NCBI RefSeq assembly: GCF_927798175.1
Contig: NZ_CAKMMP010000005.1
Location: 186,001-250,000 of the forward strand
From: Paenibacillus sp. JJ-223
Lineage (GTDB): Bacteria > Bacillota > Bacilli > Paenibacillales > Paenibacillaceae
Direction: 5' to 3'
Length of the DNA: 64,000 nt
Shown: in pieces, positions 8,979 through 18,084 of the stretch
Layout: each line of letters opens with the position of its first letter
Numbering within the stretch: the stretch's first letter is position 1
Program-made: the position numbers and the translations under genes
Notes under the pieces: generated by a model
What the model was told of the DNA's origin: nothing
Database searches by the model: none
What the model saw: only the letters and a program-made list of their open reading frames with translations

Positions 8979-9329
8979 TCAAAAATCAATCAGCCCTATG
9001 CTGATCTGCAATGCCTCATTGACCAGCTTCATGGTCTCCTCGTCAAGATGGGTAATCTTGTCGGTCAGCCTTTGCTTGTCAATGGTCCGTATTTGTTCGA
9101 GCAAAATCACCGAGTCCCGATCAAACCCGTGCGCCTCCGCATCAATCTCGACGTGCGTCGGCAGCTTCGCCTTCTGAATCTGGGCGGTAATGGCCGCCAC
9201 GATACAGGTTGGACTGAATCGGTTGCCGATATCGTTCTGGATCACCAGAACCGGTCTGACCCCGCCTTGCTCGGAACCAACAACGGGAGAAAGATCCGCA
9301 AAAAAAACGTCACCGCGTTTTACGATCAA
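8979..9329 (-). CDS. ndoA: Toxin EndoA (MazF/PemK-type mRNA endoribonuclease)
   Basis: 116 residues, typical of EndoA. It begins [23 protein letters not shown] with 'RPVLVIQND', '[12 protein letters not shown]' and 'HVEID', which are conserved strand and active-site segments of Firmicute MazF. The toxin cuts single-stranded mRNA, at UACAU in B. subtilis. The gene lies 3 bases after the antitoxin gene, so the two are probably translated together. Confidence 0.95.
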   Translation of the reverse strand: MIVKRGDVFFADLSPVVGSEQGGVRPVLVIQNDIGNRFSPTCIVAAITAQIQKAKLPTHVEIDAEAHGFDRDSVILLEQIRTIDKQRLTDKITHLDEETMKLVNEALQISIGLIDF

Positions 9330-9332
9330 TGT

Positions 9333-9614
9333 CTACACCCCGCTAACTAAGCGGTCCAGAGTGCTGTCCGCATCTTCCTCCGCGTGAAAGGCCTCGCATG
9401 CCATGGTTAGATTAATCTTCGCCATCTCCATGTACCCGCGCTGCATCGACTCGCGAATATAACGCTTTTTCCGCTCTGTCAAATACAGCTTCATGGCCTG
9501 CCTGATCAATTCGCTGCGGTTGGAATTCTCCATCGCGACGATGCCATCCACTTCCTGCAGAAGATGATCAGGCAGACTGATCATGATCCGCTTGGTGTTT
9601 TGCAAGTTGGCCAC
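9333..9614 (-). CDS. ndoAI: Antitoxin EndoAI (ribbon-helix-helix)
   Basis: 93 residues from a GTG at 9614 (VANLQNTKRIMISLPDHLLQEVDGIV). The N-terminal ribbon-helix-helix (residues 5-50, with SNRSELIRQAM) binds DNA, and the acidic C-terminus (HAEEDADSTLDRL) neutralises EndoA. GGGGGTGGAAG precedes the GTG. Reading from the upstream start at 9746 would add 44 residues absent from the family. It is part of the conserved ydcC-alr-ndoAI-ndoA order. Confidence 0.93.
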   Translation of the reverse strand: MANLQNTKRIMISLPDHLLQEVDGIVAMENSNRSELIRQAMKLYLTERKKRYIRESMQRGYMEMAKINLTMACEAFHAEEDADSTLDRLVSGV

Positions 9615-9881
9615 CTTTCTTCCACCCCCAAAAACCATTCGCCATTGTGTTCCAGTATTGCGTTTTTCCAGAACTTTTATACAAAGGAATATATATGCCC
9701 CCAGTATATCAAGTATGCTGTACTCCATTATAAACCGGGCAGGCATTATTCGTACAGGTCAGACATCCTTTTACAGGATTTACATCCTCGGATCGTTCCA
9801 AAGATAAGATTTCGGGACGGGATGACATTATTCCTGCCGATTCGGAAAAAACTTTGCTGGAAATATAAACCTTGCGAATGA

Positions 9882-11069
9882 TTAGGTTGTCAAAAGGGGG
9901 TTGATGCTGGCAACTTCTGTTCCACCGCGCGTATATACGCGCGGAACGCGATGCGCGAGCATGCAAATCACCTCGTAGTTGAGGGTACCGAGTTGGGAAG
10001 CGACCTCCTCTGCGGAAATGGTCTCCCCATGCTGATGGCCGATGAGAACAACCTCTTCGCCGGCTTGAATGTCTTCCGCTTCTTCCGCGAAAGCTTGCAG
10101 CGACACCATGCATTGGTCCATGCAGATCGTGCCGACAACGGGAACGCGGCGACCGCGTATAAGCACCTGCGCCTTGCCCGTCAGCATTCGGGAGAATCCG
10201 TCTGCATAACCGATCGGCAGTGTCGCTATTCGTTCATTGTCCTGCGTTACATAACGGGTTCCATAGCTGACGCCCCAATGGGACGGCAGCGTTTTGACCA
10301 GAACCGTTTTGGTTTTCAGCGTCAATACCGGCGAAAGCTTCACGGCCTGATGATTCACCTCGGCGGATGGATACAGCCCATAGAGACTGATTCCGACCCG
10401 TACCATGTCATAGGACAGTCCGGGAGAATCGATCGCGGCAGCGCTATTCGCCGTATGTAAGATCGGGATGGTGCATCCCTGATTTCGCAGCGCATCCACC
10501 ACGCCTTGAAACCGTCGATACTGCTCCAGGGTATACGTTTTGTCTTCTTCGTCTGCTTTGGCATAATGGGTAAACATGCCCTCCAGCTCTGCCTGCGGCA
10601 AATCGGCCACTTCCTGAACGAAAGCCACCGCTTCTTCCCCAGGCAGCAAGCCCAATCGGCCCATGCCGCTATCGATCTTGATGTGCACTTTGAGCCTGCG
10701 GTCGCTCAGGCCCGGATCCAGACTGCGAATGGCCTCGAGCACCTCCCTGCTGAACAGGGTGATAGTCACGTTATGCTTCCAAGCCTCCACGATGCCTTCC
10801 GGCGGAGTATATCCCAATACAAGAATCGGCAATGTAATGCCATGCTGCCTTAATTCAAGCGCTTCGTCCAGAAAAGCAACGCTCAGATAATCGGCGCCGA
10901 TTCGTTCCAGTTCTCTGGCCGTTTCCACTGCACCATGGCCATAGGCATTTGCCTTGACGCATGCCAGCAGCTTCATGCCTTGCGGCAATGCCGCGCGGAA
11001 AGCTTCTACGTTGCTGTCCAGATGGTCCAAGTTAATTTCCGCTTGGGTCGGCCGATATTGTCGTTGCAC
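9882..11069 (-). CDS. alr: Alanine racemase
   Basis: 395 residues. A fold-type III PLP barrel lies in the N-terminal part with the PLP lysine in ACVKANAYGHG (about residue 39), then HIKIDSGMGRLG and the conserved catalytic-tyrosine region 'GVSYGTRY' (about 265), and a C-terminal beta domain. It converts L- to D-alanine for peptidoglycan. GTG start with GGAGAAGGTG in front. Between alr and ndoAI are 267 bases in which I see no gene. Confidence 0.95.
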   Translation of the reverse strand: MQRQYRPTQAEINLDHLDSNVEAFRAALPQGMKLLACVKANAYGHGAVETARELERIGADYLSVAFLDEALELRQHGITLPILVLGYTPPEGIVEAWKHNVTITLFSREVLEAIRSLDPGLSDRRLKVHIKIDSGMGRLGLLPGEEAVAFVQEVADLPQAELEGMFTHYAKADEEDKTYTLEQYRRFQGVVDALRNQGCTIPILHTANSAAAIDSPGLSYDMVRVGISLYGLYPSAEVNHQAVKLSPVLTLKTKTVLVKTLPSHWGVSYGTRYVTQDNERIATLPIGYADGFSRMLTGKAQVLIRGRRVPVVGTICMDQCMVSLQAFAEEAEDIQAGEEVVLIGHQHGETISAEEVASQLGTLNYEVICMLAHRVPRVYTRGGTEVASINPLLTT

Positions 11070-11118
11070 GTTCTTTCACCTTCTCCAATCTTCTTAATCC
11101 GCCTCATGTCAGTTTCCA

Positions 11119-11147
11119 TCGTAATGCCCAAGCATGTGACTGTCAAA
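11119..11147 (-). promoter_or_regulatory. Sigma-A promoter of alr
   Basis: TTGACA (11147-11142), a 17-bp spacer and TACGAT (11124-11119), about 50 bases before the alr start. Confidence 0.75.
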
Positions 11148-11518
11148 TCAACGACGGAATACGAAGGCAGCACGGCTGAAAACGGGTGGTGTTTCACAGG
11201 ACGGGCGCCTCTCGCCTGCTTGCGTTTTATCCGCCCTCTACCTTATACACATACCCGTTTCTGGCTGCTCGTAAGCGTGCCTGCTTCAATGCGGAACGGT
11301 CCTTCCTTTTTCCAGAGCATGTTCATGATTCCCCAATTGCTTTTAACCGGGATGCTGGTTTCAATACACCCATACTTTCAATTATATGCGGGTTTCGGAT
11401 CGCAAGTGTGGCCTGCAGGAAAAAATGGCACCGATTTCTGTCTTAAGCGGATGAATACCTTTTCTCCATCATGTCACACTTTCAAAAAAATCCGGACGAA
11501 GTCTATATTATGAACCCA
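11148..11518. other. Gene-free interval between alr promoter and ydcC terminator
   Basis: About 370 bases without a reading frame that has a ribosome site. Only short chance frames and no clear hairpin or repeat are visible. Confidence 0.5.
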
Positions 11519-11552
11519 AAAAAAGCACCGGGGAACCACTCCCCGATGCTTC
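11517..11552 (-). terminator. Terminator behind the ydcC-like gene
   Basis: On the minus strand AGCATCGGGGA pairs with TCCCCGGTGCT and is followed by TTTTTTT. It separates this gene from alr. Confidence 0.85.
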
Positions 11553-11590
11553 TTAGCATGCCTAATGACAAATCTCCTATACCCTCAGAC

Positions 11591-12823
11591 CTATTTACCC
11601 GACTGGTCCTGCATCGACGTGGCGATCTTCACCATCTCAGGAACAGGCAGGTCACTGCTCGTAATCCGGTATTCAATGCCGTCATTCATCCATGTCAGCG
11701 TCTGCAGCGCATCTCCGCTTAACATGCCGACGGTGAATCCGAGATCAATAAGCGTCGATGGCGCGAGCGATACGGCCCGGTCCTGCGGTCTTGCTTCAAA
11801 AATGGTGTAATTGTACATTCCTTCGTAACGCAGCATGACCGAGTAATTTTCCGACTCATCCAAAATTTGATCGTCCTTGAACTTGACGCCTTCCGGAGCA
11901 TATGTCGGCTCGATGACGCCGAAGCTTCCCGCGTCTTCCGGCAGAGCAGTGGTCGTTTCTTCCGCGCCTGCATTGCCGGTGGACGGCTGTTGGGCTCCTG
12001 CCTGATTTCCTTCGGAGACGCCGGTTTGACCATCCACGGACGTTCCTCCCGATTCGGATGCCGCACCTTCGCCAGGTGCCGTTTGCGGATTAGCCTGCTC
12101 GTTACCTGTGTTCTGGCCATCCTGAGTCTTACCTTTTTCCGTTTCCGTTGTGCCGCCGGTGCTGGTACCGTTCTGTCCTTTCTCTCCCGTGGCAGCCGTC
12201 ATGTTGCGCTGCATGTCGAACGCGTCCTTGCCAAATTCGGCTCCGAATTTGAAACTGTCGAATTTGACGTCTACGACGACGTTCGCACTGGCATCCGACA
12301 CTTCCACCTGCTGTGGCGCGTAATCGCCTTTATGGAGCCATATTTTTTGACGGACGAGCGCTTGGGTGTTGTAGTTGGCCGCCACATCAAAAACATAGCT
12401 TTCTTTTTCATCGGAGAACTGACGGGTCGAATCACCCGTAATGCTGCGAATCAACGTTTCATACAGATAGACTTGTCCCTGGTTGTCCGGCCAATTGCTC
12501 TGGAAACGGAAGCTTTTGTTCTGGCTTGGCGTCAGCACGAAGACGCCTTCGTCATTGCGGAGCACGATCTGGGTAATATCCTTTTTGGCGTTGGTGAGCG
12601 CGATGCGATAATACGACGGTTTCTGATGCCATACCTCGACCTTGTACTGCTGCGGCGTGTCTCCGGTATGTAGCGTCATGACGCCTGATCCCTGATAACT
12701 TTTCATCTCACCCACGACTTCATTCAAATCTTTGACCACGGCTGCCGCATCCTTTTTCCCGCAAGCGGCAAGCAAGACCGAGAAAACCAATACCATGGCA
12801 AGCATCCATGATATTCGGCGCAT
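11591..12823 (-). CDS. YdcC-type LolA-like lipoprotein
   Basis: 410 residues. The signal peptide ends in a lipobox (VFSVLLAACGKK, Cys about residue 21). Residues about 25-190 look like the LolA/LppX-type lipid-binding fold (GSGVMTLHTGDTPQQYKVEVWHQKPSYYRIAL). A Gly/Thr/Gln-rich linker (about 200-295) leads to a C-terminal domain (PTYAPEGVKFKD ... EYRITSSDLPVPEMVKIATSM) of DUF4367 type. It is predicted to be anchored on the outer face of the membrane. AAAGGGGATG precedes the ATG at 12823. Position before alr matches B. subtilis ydcC, a sporulation-associated gene. Confidence 0.85.
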   Translation of the reverse strand: MRRISWMLAMVLVFSVLLAACGKKDAAAVVKDLNEVVGEMKSYQGSGVMTLHTGDTPQQYKVEVWHQKPSYYRIALTNAKKDITQIVLRNDEGVFVLTPSQNKSFRFQSNWPDNQGQVYLYETLIRSITGDSTRQFSDEKESYVFDVAANYNTQALVRQKIWLHKGDYAPQQVEVSDASANVVVDVKFDSFKFGAEFGKDAFDMQRNMTAATGEKGQNGTSTGGTTETEKGKTQDGQNTGNEQANPQTAPGEGAASESGGTSVDGQTGVSEGNQAGAQQPSTGNAGAEETTTALPEDAGSFGVIEPTYAPEGVKFKDDQILDESENYSVMLRYEGMYNYTIFEARPQDRAVSLAPSTLIDLGFTVGMLSGDALQTLTWMNDGIEYRITSSDLPVPEMVKIATSMQDQSGK

Positions 12824-13064
12824 GACATCATCCCCTTTAGCACATGTTTTCACTTCGGGATTGTGCGTTCGGCAGAACCCCTACTTGATTAGTACATGTC
12901 TATGAGGGACTTGTTCGATTTATGCGGACTGGTTTGACAAGCCTTCATCCCTTTTCGTATTGTCGGTGATCAGGCACAAATCGGTCTCGGGAAGGATGCA
13001 ATTTCCAATGGGAAGAGGCATAGTGGACGTGGGGAACAAATTCATGTAAACGGAGGGATTCGAG

Positions 13065-14567
13065 ATGTCTATCGCAACGAACTCCACATTGCTCGACGGA
13101 TTGGACGAATATATCATCCAACAGCTGCAGGAATGGAAAACGGCCGGTTTGGCCATAGCCGTCATACATAACGATGAAATCATTTGGAAAAAAGGCTACG
13201 GTTACCGCGACGTAGAATCCAAAAGTGAGGTTACACCTGAAACACTCTTTGCCATCGGTTCAAGCACCAAAGCATTCACCGCAGCTACGGCAGCACAGCT
13301 TGTCGATCAGGAGCTGATGAAATGGGATACCCCCGTTAAAACGTATATGGAAGAATTCCAAATGTTTGATACCATGGCTGCGGAACGTATGACCATCCGA
13401 GATATGTTGTGCCACCGCTCCGGCCTGCCGAGACATGAAATGGCTTGGTACAATTCGGGCCGTACGAGAGAAGAACTCATCTACGCTTTGCGGTATCTGG
13501 AACCCAATGAAGATTTCAGAAACAAATGGCAGTACCAGAACCTGATCTATATGGCGGCTGGCTATCTCGTGGGACACATCAAAGAAACCGAATGGGAACA
13601 GTTCGCTCAGCAGTACTTGTTGGATCCGTTAGGCATGGCGTCCAGCGTATTTTCGGTTCAGGACATGCAGCAAAAGGAAGACTACGCCTATCCGTATATA
13701 GAGAAAGACGGGAAGTTAGAGCGCATGCCGTTCCGCAACATCGACGCTATTGGCCCTGCAGGCTCCATTAACAGCAACCTGAATGACATGATCGCCTGGC
13801 TGCGATTCCAGCTGAACCAGGGACAATTCGACGGCCAGTCCTTAATTTCCAAAGAGCAATTTGCCGTCATGCACACGCCGCACATGCCATGCGACTCTCC
13901 ATTCCAAGGCAGCGAAATGCCTGTATGTACCTATGGTCTCGGTTGGTTCATCGAGCCTTATCGCGGACATATGATGATTCATCACGGCGGAGCCATTGAC
14001 GGCTTTGCTTCCCAAGTGGCCTTTCTGCCGGAACAAAACATCGGAATCGTTGCGCTCAGCAATACGCAAGGCAGCGTGGTGCCTTACACGGCGTCGTTCC
14101 GCGTCGTGGATTTACTGCTTCAACTGGATACCGTCGATTGGAGCGGCAAAATGCGAAAAATCATGGGCGGCGAACCGGCCGAACAGGATACGGATGCCAT
14201 CGCTCCTAGTACCATCACTTCCACAAGCAAGGAGCCGGAACAAACCGACAAAGAGGAGACGCCAACATCGTTCACCCTTGAACGGCATGGATCTGCCTAT
14301 GAAGGCGTTTATGTTAACCCCGGGTATGGCGAGCTATTCGTTCGCCGTCGGGAAGACGGACTGGAAACCTATTTTAACCAACTGGAAATGCCGATGACCT
14401 ATTCCGGAAACGAAACATTTTCGGTGGAGCTTCCGTTATTGGGGTTAACGGTGACAGCGACGTTCGAAGTGAGCGAGGACGGGCATGTACAATCGGTTTC
14501 TATTCCCTTGCTGATGGAACCCGGCACGAAGCCGATTGTATTTGTCAAACAGCCTAAGCAATCCTGA
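13065..14567 (+). CDS. Serine hydrolase, beta-lactamase/class C PBP fold
   Basis: 500 residues without a signal peptide or membrane anchor. Catalytic elements are visible: SxxK as S66-S-T-K69, YxN as Y157-Q-N159, and an HHGG motif near residue 308. The C-terminal 120 residues form a separate domain (YEGVYVNPGYGELFVRRR) of the type found in Pab87-like proteins and esterases. It may hydrolyse D-amino acid peptides or esters in the cytoplasm; the substrate is unknown. GGAGGGATTCGAG precedes the ATG. Monocistronic with a terminator. Confidence 0.85.
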   Translation: MSIATNSTLLDGLDEYIIQQLQEWKTAGLAIAVIHNDEIIWKKGYGYRDVESKSEVTPETLFAIGSSTKAFTAATAAQLVDQELMKWDTPVKTYMEEFQMFDTMAAERMTIRDMLCHRSGLPRHEMAWYNSGRTREELIYALRYLEPNEDFRNKWQYQNLIYMAAGYLVGHIKETEWEQFAQQYLLDPLGMASSVFSVQDMQQKEDYAYPYIEKDGKLERMPFRNIDAIGPAGSINSNLNDMIAWLRFQLNQGQFDGQSLISKEQFAVMHTPHMPCDSPFQGSEMPVCTYGLGWFIEPYRGHMMIHHGGAIDGFASQVAFLPEQNIGIVALSNTQGSVVPYTASFRVVDLLLQLDTVDWSGKMRKIMGGEPAEQDTDAIAPSTITSTSKEPEQTDKEETPTSFTLERHGSAYEGVYVNPGYGELFVRRREDGLETYFNQLEMPMTYSGNETFSVELPLLGLTVTATFEVSEDGHVQSVSIPLLMEPGTKPIVFVKQPKQS

Positions 14568-14582
14568 ACCACGAAAAACGAT

Positions 14583-14606
14583 GGGGCTCTGGCCGAGCCC
14601 CTTTTT
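14583..14606 (+). terminator. Terminator of the serine hydrolase gene
   Basis: GGGGCT-CTGGCCG-AGCCCC followed by TTTTT, 16 bases after the stop. Confidence 0.85.
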
Positions 14607-14699
14607 GATGCCCAAAATCATCCATGTATGTACTTCTGGTTTCATATTTCAAATAAACCACAACCGAAATCATAAGCGGGGTATCCATCCAGTGATTCA

Positions 14700-16532
14700 T
14701 TACCATAACGGGATATACGCCGGATAGCTCTCCTGCCTGCTTTCGGCATCCGGGCTGCGCTTCACCCATAATCGCCTCAGGTCCGGCATCCCGTAACCGA
14801 CCACCCTGTAATCTCGCAAGGATGCATGGTGGGTGTGCTCTTCCCGGAAACTGTACATGGGCAGCAGCAGTGCCTCGCGGATCAGCATTTCTTCCAGCTC
14901 GATCCATCCTTGCATTCGCTCGTCCTCGTCCCGAATGCCGACGACCCTGCTGCATTGAAACGCCAGTGCTGCCCGCCACGCATCGTCCATCGCAATCAGG
15001 AACAACGTGTTTCGAAACGTGTACATGGTCAGCAGGCTTAACATGACATGTTCATCAAACAACTCCCCCGTGTAGATCAGGTCATGCTCTCCGAAATCGT
15101 GGTGGTAGACCGCCTTGACCACATCACCGGGCTCGATGTTTATCTTTAGTCCGACGCGTTCGCACCGATCGGCAAACCACGCCATGTCGATTTGCATTTT
15201 ATGGCCATCCTCCACCCAGACGCTCACCGTTTCCCCCGCATAACCGCTGTCACGCAGCAACGTTGTCGCCCTCGCCAAAGATCCATCCATACCTTCTTCA
15301 TCCAGGGGACTCAATGCAGACTGTTCCTCAGAGCGGCCGCGGAACAGGCTATATGCAATCCGGGTATTCTTGTCCCCCATCTCGTTATTCAACGCTTGCC
15401 GGCTTAACAAATATCTGATCGCAAGCCTGAACCTGCGGTCCTGCTGCGGCCCGGGCTTGCGCATGTTAAACGTCATAAAAACTCCGCCCTGCGCTTCATA
15501 CTGCACGGCTCTCCCCTGACCATCGGGAAACATGTCCCGCTTAATGGCCGATTCCACCAACGGCCCCCCTGAAGGAAGCCGAGGAAGCTGCCATAACTCA
15601 ACCCGATCTATGTAAGCACGCCCTTTGAAATACCAAGGATTCACGTCTAACGCCAGCAGCTGCGGATCGTTGCGAACCAAACGGTACGGACCGGTTCCAA
15701 CCGGATTTAACGGATCGAAATCTACGTCTCTCGGCAAAATGGAGGCAGCGATGCTGCTCATCAAGTCCGGAAACATGAAATGGGGCCTGCTTAACCGGAA
15801 TCGTACCGTGAGCTCGTCGTAGGCAACAATGCCGGCAATATCCCCGAACAACCATCTGCACGGATTACTGCGGTCTGCCGCAATCCGCTCGAACGTATAT
15901 TTTACGTCCTCTGCATCCAATGACTTGCCATGGTGAAAGCGCACGCCCTTGTGCAAATAAAAGGTCCATTCCGTCCCAGCCGCATTGCTCTCCCAGGCAA
16001 TGGCCAGGCTCGGTTCGCAGCGCTCGCGTTCGGCATTGTAACGTACCAGCCTGTCAAACACCTCTCCCACGATTCCGGCTTCCGCCCACATGGCCACTTG
16101 CGTTGGATCAAGCGTCACGAACGGCGTTTCTTGGGGAATGCGCAGCGTATCCATTCTGCCTTCGCTACCCACCGCAGATCGAAAGCCAAAGTGATCGCCG
16201 AGTCGCTGCAGGACATCGTTTCGAATCGCAAAAGGCAGACGCGACGCCAGCTCATAGGCTTCATCGAGCCTGTTGCCCTGCATGAGTCGATCAAACCTCT
16301 CTCCTGCGGCCGCCCGCAGAGGATAGCGGAACACAAGCTTTGATTTCTTGCCTCTCCCTCGCTCCGGGCTCCACTCGACCCATCCTTCCCGCATGAACCT
16401 GTTCATGATCAAGTTCATATTGCGCATCGTGCAGCACAAGCAATCGGCAAGCTCTCCAGTCGTACTCGCACAACTCTCCCCATCCGCTACATTCGAAAAC
16501 TTCAAACGCAACCGAAGATAATGATCGATCAT
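14700..16532 (-). CDS. SgrR-like transcriptional regulator (HTH plus solute-binding domain)
   Basis: 610 residues from the ATG at 16532 (MIDHYLRLRLKF). Residues about 1-110 form the SgrR-type winged helix (TTGELADCLCCTMRNMNLIMNRFMREGWVEW). Residues about 125-610 match a family 5 solute-binding domain (LRIPQETPFVTLDPTQVAMWAEAGIVGEVFDRLVRYN; WTFYLHKGVRFHHGKSLDAEDVKYTFER). There is no signal peptide, so the binding domain would sense a cytoplasmic ligand. Longer in-frame starts lie on or just past the promoter -10 at 16629-16624 and so cannot be used. Divergent from an MFS transporter it probably controls. Confidence 0.88.
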   Translation of the reverse strand: MIDHYLRLRLKFSNVADGESCASTTGELADCLCCTMRNMNLIMNRFMREGWVEWSPERGRGKKSKLVFRYPLRAAAGERFDRLMQGNRLDEAYELASRLPFAIRNDVLQRLGDHFGFRSAVGSEGRMDTLRIPQETPFVTLDPTQVAMWAEAGIVGEVFDRLVRYNAERERCEPSLAIAWESNAAGTEWTFYLHKGVRFHHGKSLDAEDVKYTFERIAADRSNPCRWLFGDIAGIVAYDELTVRFRLSRPHFMFPDLMSSIAASILPRDVDFDPLNPVGTGPYRLVRNDPQLLALDVNPWYFKGRAYIDRVELWQLPRLPSGGPLVESAIKRDMFPDGQGRAVQYEAQGGVFMTFNMRKPGPQQDRRFRLAIRYLLSRQALNNEMGDKNTRIAYSLFRGRSEEQSALSPLDEEGMDGSLARATTLLRDSGYAGETVSVWVEDGHKMQIDMAWFADRCERVGLKINIEPGDVVKAVYHHDFGEHDLIYTGELFDEHVMLSLLTMYTFRNTLFLIAMDDAWRAALAFQCSRVVGIRDEDERMQGWIELEEMLIREALLLPMYSFREEHTHHASLRDYRVVGYGMPDLRRLWVKRSPDAESRQESYPAYIPLW

Positions 16533-16623
16533 GTCCACTGAACGTTTCCTGCCTTTCCCCTGACTCAAATAAAATACGAAATTAAACTCGATGCTTTTAC
16601 GGTTTTTCTTCAGGTTTTCATCC

Positions 16624-16652
16624 ATTATACTCGGGAAATCAATATGACCCAA
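16624..16652 (-). promoter_or_regulatory. Promoter of the SgrR-like gene
   Basis: TTGGGT (16652-16647), a 17-bp spacer and a perfect TATAAT (16629-16624). The implied transcript start near 16617 decides the translation start of the downstream gene. Confidence 0.65.
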
Positions 16653-16668
16653 GGAAGGAACGCATACC

Positions 16669-17934
16669 ATGAAGTACTCCGCTTTGCATCGCAACATCCG
16701 AATTCGCATCATCACCGACTTTTTTACCGATCTGACGCAAAAATCCATCCTGCCGTTCATGGCCATATACCTGAGCGTTCGACTGGGAGCGAGTTGGGCC
16801 GGGCTATTGCTCACCGCCAATATTTTGCTATCCATGCTGGTGAGCCTGGGGGCTGGGTACTGGTCCGACCGGATCGGACGTAAAAAACTGATGGTTTCCG
16901 CCCAATGCATACAGGTTTTCGCCCTGTTCTGGATGGCGGCAGCCAACTCGCCTTGGCTGGACTCCGTCTGGTTGACATGCATCATGTTTACATTCAGCAG
17001 CGTAAGTTCGGGCGTTAGCATTCCCGTTGCCAATGCCATGATCGTGGATGTCAGCAGCGAACGGGAACGCCAGTATGTTTACGGCCTTCAATATTGGACC
17101 ACGAACGTGGCTATCACGTTCGGCGCTTTGATGGGCGGCCTGCTGTTCGAAACCAACCGATTCCTGCTGTTCGGGCTGGTACTCGCCGAAAGCGTGGCAA
17201 CGCTGGCCATTCTTGTCACCTTGATTCACGAAACGATGGAAACACACTCCCATTCCAATGTTCCCGTTTCGCGCAAACGGAGCAGCATGTTCTCCACGTA
17301 TGGAGATGTGCTCCGCAATCGGCGTTTCATGACATTCTTTGCTGCAACCGTACTGGCCGTAGCCCTTGAATTTCAATTGGATAAGTATATCGCCGTGCGC
17401 CTGAAAAATGAATTCAGCGCCCAGCTGTTTCAATGGGACATCACGGGACTGCAAATGTTCAGCTTCGTTTTGGCCATCAACACCGTCCTTGTAGCGCTCA
17501 TCGCCCTGCCCTTTTCCAAGTGGATGCTTCGCTATTCTTCCCGGTCTGTCATGACGGTTGGCATGGTGCTGTATACGTTGGGCTTCGCGCTGCTCGCCGT
17601 CAGCAACTGGGCGATGCTTCTGATTGCGGCTGCGGTGGTTTACACGATCGGCGAACTGATGTATTCGCCCGTCCAAAAAGTCCTTTTGGCCGGCATGATC
17701 CCCGATACGAACCGTGCAGCCTATATGGCCGCCGACAGCATGAGTTACAACGCTGCCGCCTTAATGGGAAGCATCGGTTTGTCCATCGGCGCGATTCTGC
17801 CCTCCTACGCGATGGCTTGCTTGTATCTGCTGATGGGACTGGGAGCGCTCTGCTTATTCCGAAGTTCGCTGGATCGCCAAACGTTCACTTCAGGCAATTC
17901 AGGCAATTCATCGTCCGGAACGATGGCGTCATAA
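16669..17934 (+). CDS. MFS transporter
   Basis: 421 residues with about 12 hydrophobic segments. The MFS signature loop between helices 2 and 3 reads GAGYWSDRIGRKKLMV (about 62-77), and an amphipathic central loop (HETMETHSHSNVPVSRKR) divides the halves. It resembles drug or metabolite exporters of the YttB/MdtG kind; the substrate is unknown. AAGGAAGGAACG precedes the ATG. The 44-base divergent gap to the SgrR-like regulator suggests joint control: SgrR relatives sense a small molecule and switch on a neighbouring MFS pump. Confidence 0.88.
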   Translation: MKYSALHRNIRIRIITDFFTDLTQKSILPFMAIYLSVRLGASWAGLLLTANILLSMLVSLGAGYWSDRIGRKKLMVSAQCIQVFALFWMAAANSPWLDSVWLTCIMFTFSSVSSGVSIPVANAMIVDVSSERERQYVYGLQYWTTNVAITFGALMGGLLFETNRFLLFGLVLAESVATLAILVTLIHETMETHSHSNVPVSRKRSSMFSTYGDVLRNRRFMTFFAATVLAVALEFQLDKYIAVRLKNEFSAQLFQWDITGLQMFSFVLAINTVLVALIALPFSKWMLRYSSRSVMTVGMVLYTLGFALLAVSNWAMLLIAAAVVYTIGELMYSPVQKVLLAGMIPDTNRAAYMAADSMSYNAAALMGSIGLSIGAILPSYAMACLYLLMGLGALCLFRSSLDRQTFTSGNSGNSSSGTMAS

Positions 17935-18084
17935 ACGCAAAAAAGAATCACGCTGTGGACGCCAGCCGCGCACTCTTGCACAACGATTGATTTTCGCCCG
18001 ACAATTTACGTGAACCAATCCCGGCATTTAGACGTAATACACATGAAGGGACTATTTCCCAAACCAATTCAAGGGAGTGTTTGT

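Noticed and set aside
16533..17039. N-terminal extension of the SgrR-like regulator
   Set aside because: It would overlap the divergent MFS gene and cross the regulator's own promoter. The family fold starts at the ATG at 16532.
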